Assembly: GCA_025360815.1 (NCBI GenBank)
Contig: JANYBL010000085.1
Span: 1-45,029, forward strand
Length of the DNA stretch: 45,029 nucleotides
From: Burkholderiales bacterium
GTDB taxonomy: Bacteria > Pseudomonadota > Gammaproteobacteria > Burkholderiales > Usitatibacteraceae
Direction of reading: 5' to 3'
How positions within the stretch are numbered: position 1 is the first letter of the stretch; the number at the start of each line of letters is the position of its first letter. Positions 44,800-45,029 of this stretch are shown piece by piece. A model generated the notes under the pieces. It was not told where the DNA came from. It saw only the letters and a list, made by a program, of their open reading frames with translations, and searched no databases. Made by a program: the position numbers and the translations under genes.

Positions 44800-45029
44800 T
44801 GTTTTTAACTCTCAAAAAGCAGAAGTTGCGAAGAGGACATACCGAATTTTAAATCAGTTTGCGTGCCTCTCAACTCATGTTCTTAGTTAATGCGTAGAGA
44901 CTGCAGCGCGATCTTCATCGTCGCACCGACCGTCAACGGCTTGCTCAGCCGTAACTCAGCCGTAACTCAGCGATGAAACAGCGCATTGTCTAGCGAACTA
45001 CGGTCTCTTTTTTGAATTTAAATTGAAAA
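44800..45029. other. Right-edge non-coding region
   Basis: The last 230 bases hold the upstream region of the DUF1345 gene. An 11-base tandem duplication lies at 44944-44972. No further gene is seen before the window ends. Confidence 0.5.
44944..44972. repeat. 11-bp tandem duplication
   Basis: CTCAGCCGTAA occurs twice in tandem and is followed by a partial third unit CTCAGCG. Confidence 0.88.

Overview
The window looks like a chromosomal segment of a betaproteobacterium. The order rpsF-priB-rpsR-rplI followed by dnaB, alr and radA on one strand is typical of that class, and base composition is moderate. There are no rRNA or tRNA genes, no CRISPR array, no phage module and no intact transposase in view.

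Left end to 1.57 kb: a membrane-anchored protein of unknown function lies between two same-direction copies of an insertion-sequence end; the right copy still carries the start of an IS3-type OrfA. 1.57-14 kb is a block of minus-strand housekeeping genes: radA, alr, dnaB (two DnaA-box matches in its upstream region), the rplI-rpsR-priB-rpsF ribosomal operon with a strong terminator, a two-domain M16 zinc peptidase, and clpB. Across a divergent promoter region come nadC, mlaA and a small two-helix membrane protein.

16.2-24.3 kb: a BNR-repeat protein coupled to a MoaD/ThiS-like protein with a Gly-Gly tail; a decayed chlorite-dismutase-like gene containing a 12-bp tandem array; the YbbA/YbbP ABC system divergent from a TesA-like esterase, which overlaps mnmH (tRNA 2-selenouridine synthase). 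24.6-29.2 kb: a TonB-dependent receptor, then a DUF47-Pit phosphate uptake operon with a PhoB-box-like site. 29.2-33.7 kb: a secreted cyanophycinase-like S51 peptidase, a TPR membrane protein overlapping a DUF1460 cell-wall-hydrolase-like protein, a small exported peptide with an Asn-Ala repeat, and another IS3 remnant.

33.7-42.2 kb: a heavy-metal efflux locus, made of an outer-membrane barrel protein behind a Fur-like box, a NarL-type sensor kinase and regulator, and czcC-czcB-czcA with overlapping ends. An amber-interrupted small gene, an OprB-like porin and a DUF1345 membrane protein close the window.

A theme across the window is short tandem duplication: perfect or near-perfect repeats of 6-14 bp in 2-7 copies occur at about nine places, mostly between genes. 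The most unusual items are the chlorite-dismutase relic, the MoaD/BNR pair, the NarL-type control of a Czc pump, and the DnaA boxes before dnaB. Family assignments rest on motif recognition only; no database search was possible.
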